DNA of 49,499 nucleotides, from the NCBI GenBank assembly GCA_017435965.1, contig JAFSEA010000054.1, positions 1-49,499 of the forward strand, given 5' to 3'. Numbering within the stretch: the stretch's first letter is position 1; each line of letters opens with the position of its first letter. The notes below the pieces were generated by a model, which was not told the DNA's origin, did no database searches, and saw only the letters and a program-made list of their open reading frames with translations. The translations under genes and the position numbers were made by a program. Origin of the DNA: Oscillospiraceae bacterium (GTDB lineage Bacteria; Bacillota; Clostridia; Oscillospirales; JAAYXM01). Positions 49,350 to 49,499 of the stretch are shown piece after piece.

Positions 49350-49384
49350 AAAACTCCTTTATGCACAAAGCATAAAGGAGTTTT
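49350..49384 (+). terminator. Terminator after the large secreted protein gene
   Basis: A 15-bp perfect stem (49350-49364 with 49370-49384) ends in TTTT and is followed directly by a second hairpin. Confidence 0.8.
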
Positions 49385-49413
49385 CAGCGTGTCGAAAAAC
49401 TTTCGACACGCTG
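49385..49413. repeat. Second perfect hairpin, possible intergenic repeat
   Basis: CAGCGTGTCGAAA-AAC-TTTCGACACGCTG is a 13-bp perfect palindrome that abuts the previous terminator and lacks a T run. The following bases (from GGAGGCTGTCC to the window end) contain another imperfect inverted repeat (CCCGAAGGTGT against ACACTTCGGG). This looks like the edge of a dispersed intergenic element rather than a gene. Confidence 0.5.
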
Positions 49414-49499
49414 GGAGGCTGTCCAAAAAGGTGTGAGATTTTCCGAATGGAACCCGAAGGTGTATGTTGATACATCGAGAGGTGACACTTCGGGAAAAA

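Overview
The window looks like a chromosomal segment of an anaerobic, endospore-forming, Gram-positive bacterium of the class Clostridia (Bacillota). The evidence is a germination protease gene (gpr) beside rpsT, a WalRK cell-wall two-component operon, an Rnf-type membrane oxidoreductase operon, S-layer-homology (SLH) surface proteins, strong AGGAGG-type ribosome binding sites and many TTG starts. No transposase, integrase, phage gene, plasmid origin or CRISPR array was seen.

Layout. 1-3,560: tRNA-Glu and a 5S rRNA, a YgjV-like membrane protein, a repeat-domain lipoprotein, a structured 486-base gene-poor stretch with inverted repeats and a possible minus-strand small RNA, and a cytidine-deaminase-like gene. 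3,565-6,606: a Cys-rich membrane miniprotein, an alpha/beta hydrolase, a sialate O-acetylesterase-like gene and a beta-lactamase-fold serine hydrolase. 6,719-12,948: one apparent eight-gene operon (VUT transporter, SDR, SGNH esterase, ureidoglycolate-lyase-like protein, PHP phosphatase, Gfo/Idh oxidoreductase, D-amino-acid transaminase, FliB-like protein). 13,043-19,100: tRNA-Val, rpsT, gpr, a small HTH gene, thyA-folA, a NodB-like protein, a methyltransferase and an EamA transporter.

19,282-31,376 carries thiI-cinA-nudix-walR-walK-yycH-yycI, then murA-yycJ-rlmH-pgcA. murA sits inside the otherwise conserved wal cluster. 31,885-39,151 is rnfCDGEAB followed by three co-directional genes: a membrane-anchored DUF4015-like protein, an alpha/beta hydrolase and a DUF3842 protein. 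39,225-49,339 holds two XRE regulators, each divergent from a secreted-protein gene, then an amidohydrolase, gapA, two SLH proteins with the same anchor and different C-terminal cargo (L-type lectin; parvulin), and a 1,195-residue secreted repeat protein.

The most notable signal is the Rnf operon. Three of the four cysteines expected to hold the intramembrane [2Fe-2S] cluster (two in RnfA, one in RnfE) are replaced. RnfB lacks the N-terminal NCGxCG iron-sulphur domain. The RnfC flavin/NADH loop and the RnfG ETPGLG motif are also changed. The flavinylation motif of RnfG, the soluble Fe-S motifs of RnfB and RnfC, and all reading frames are intact. This suggests a coherent, divergent Rnf-like complex with a rerouted electron path rather than a decayed one.
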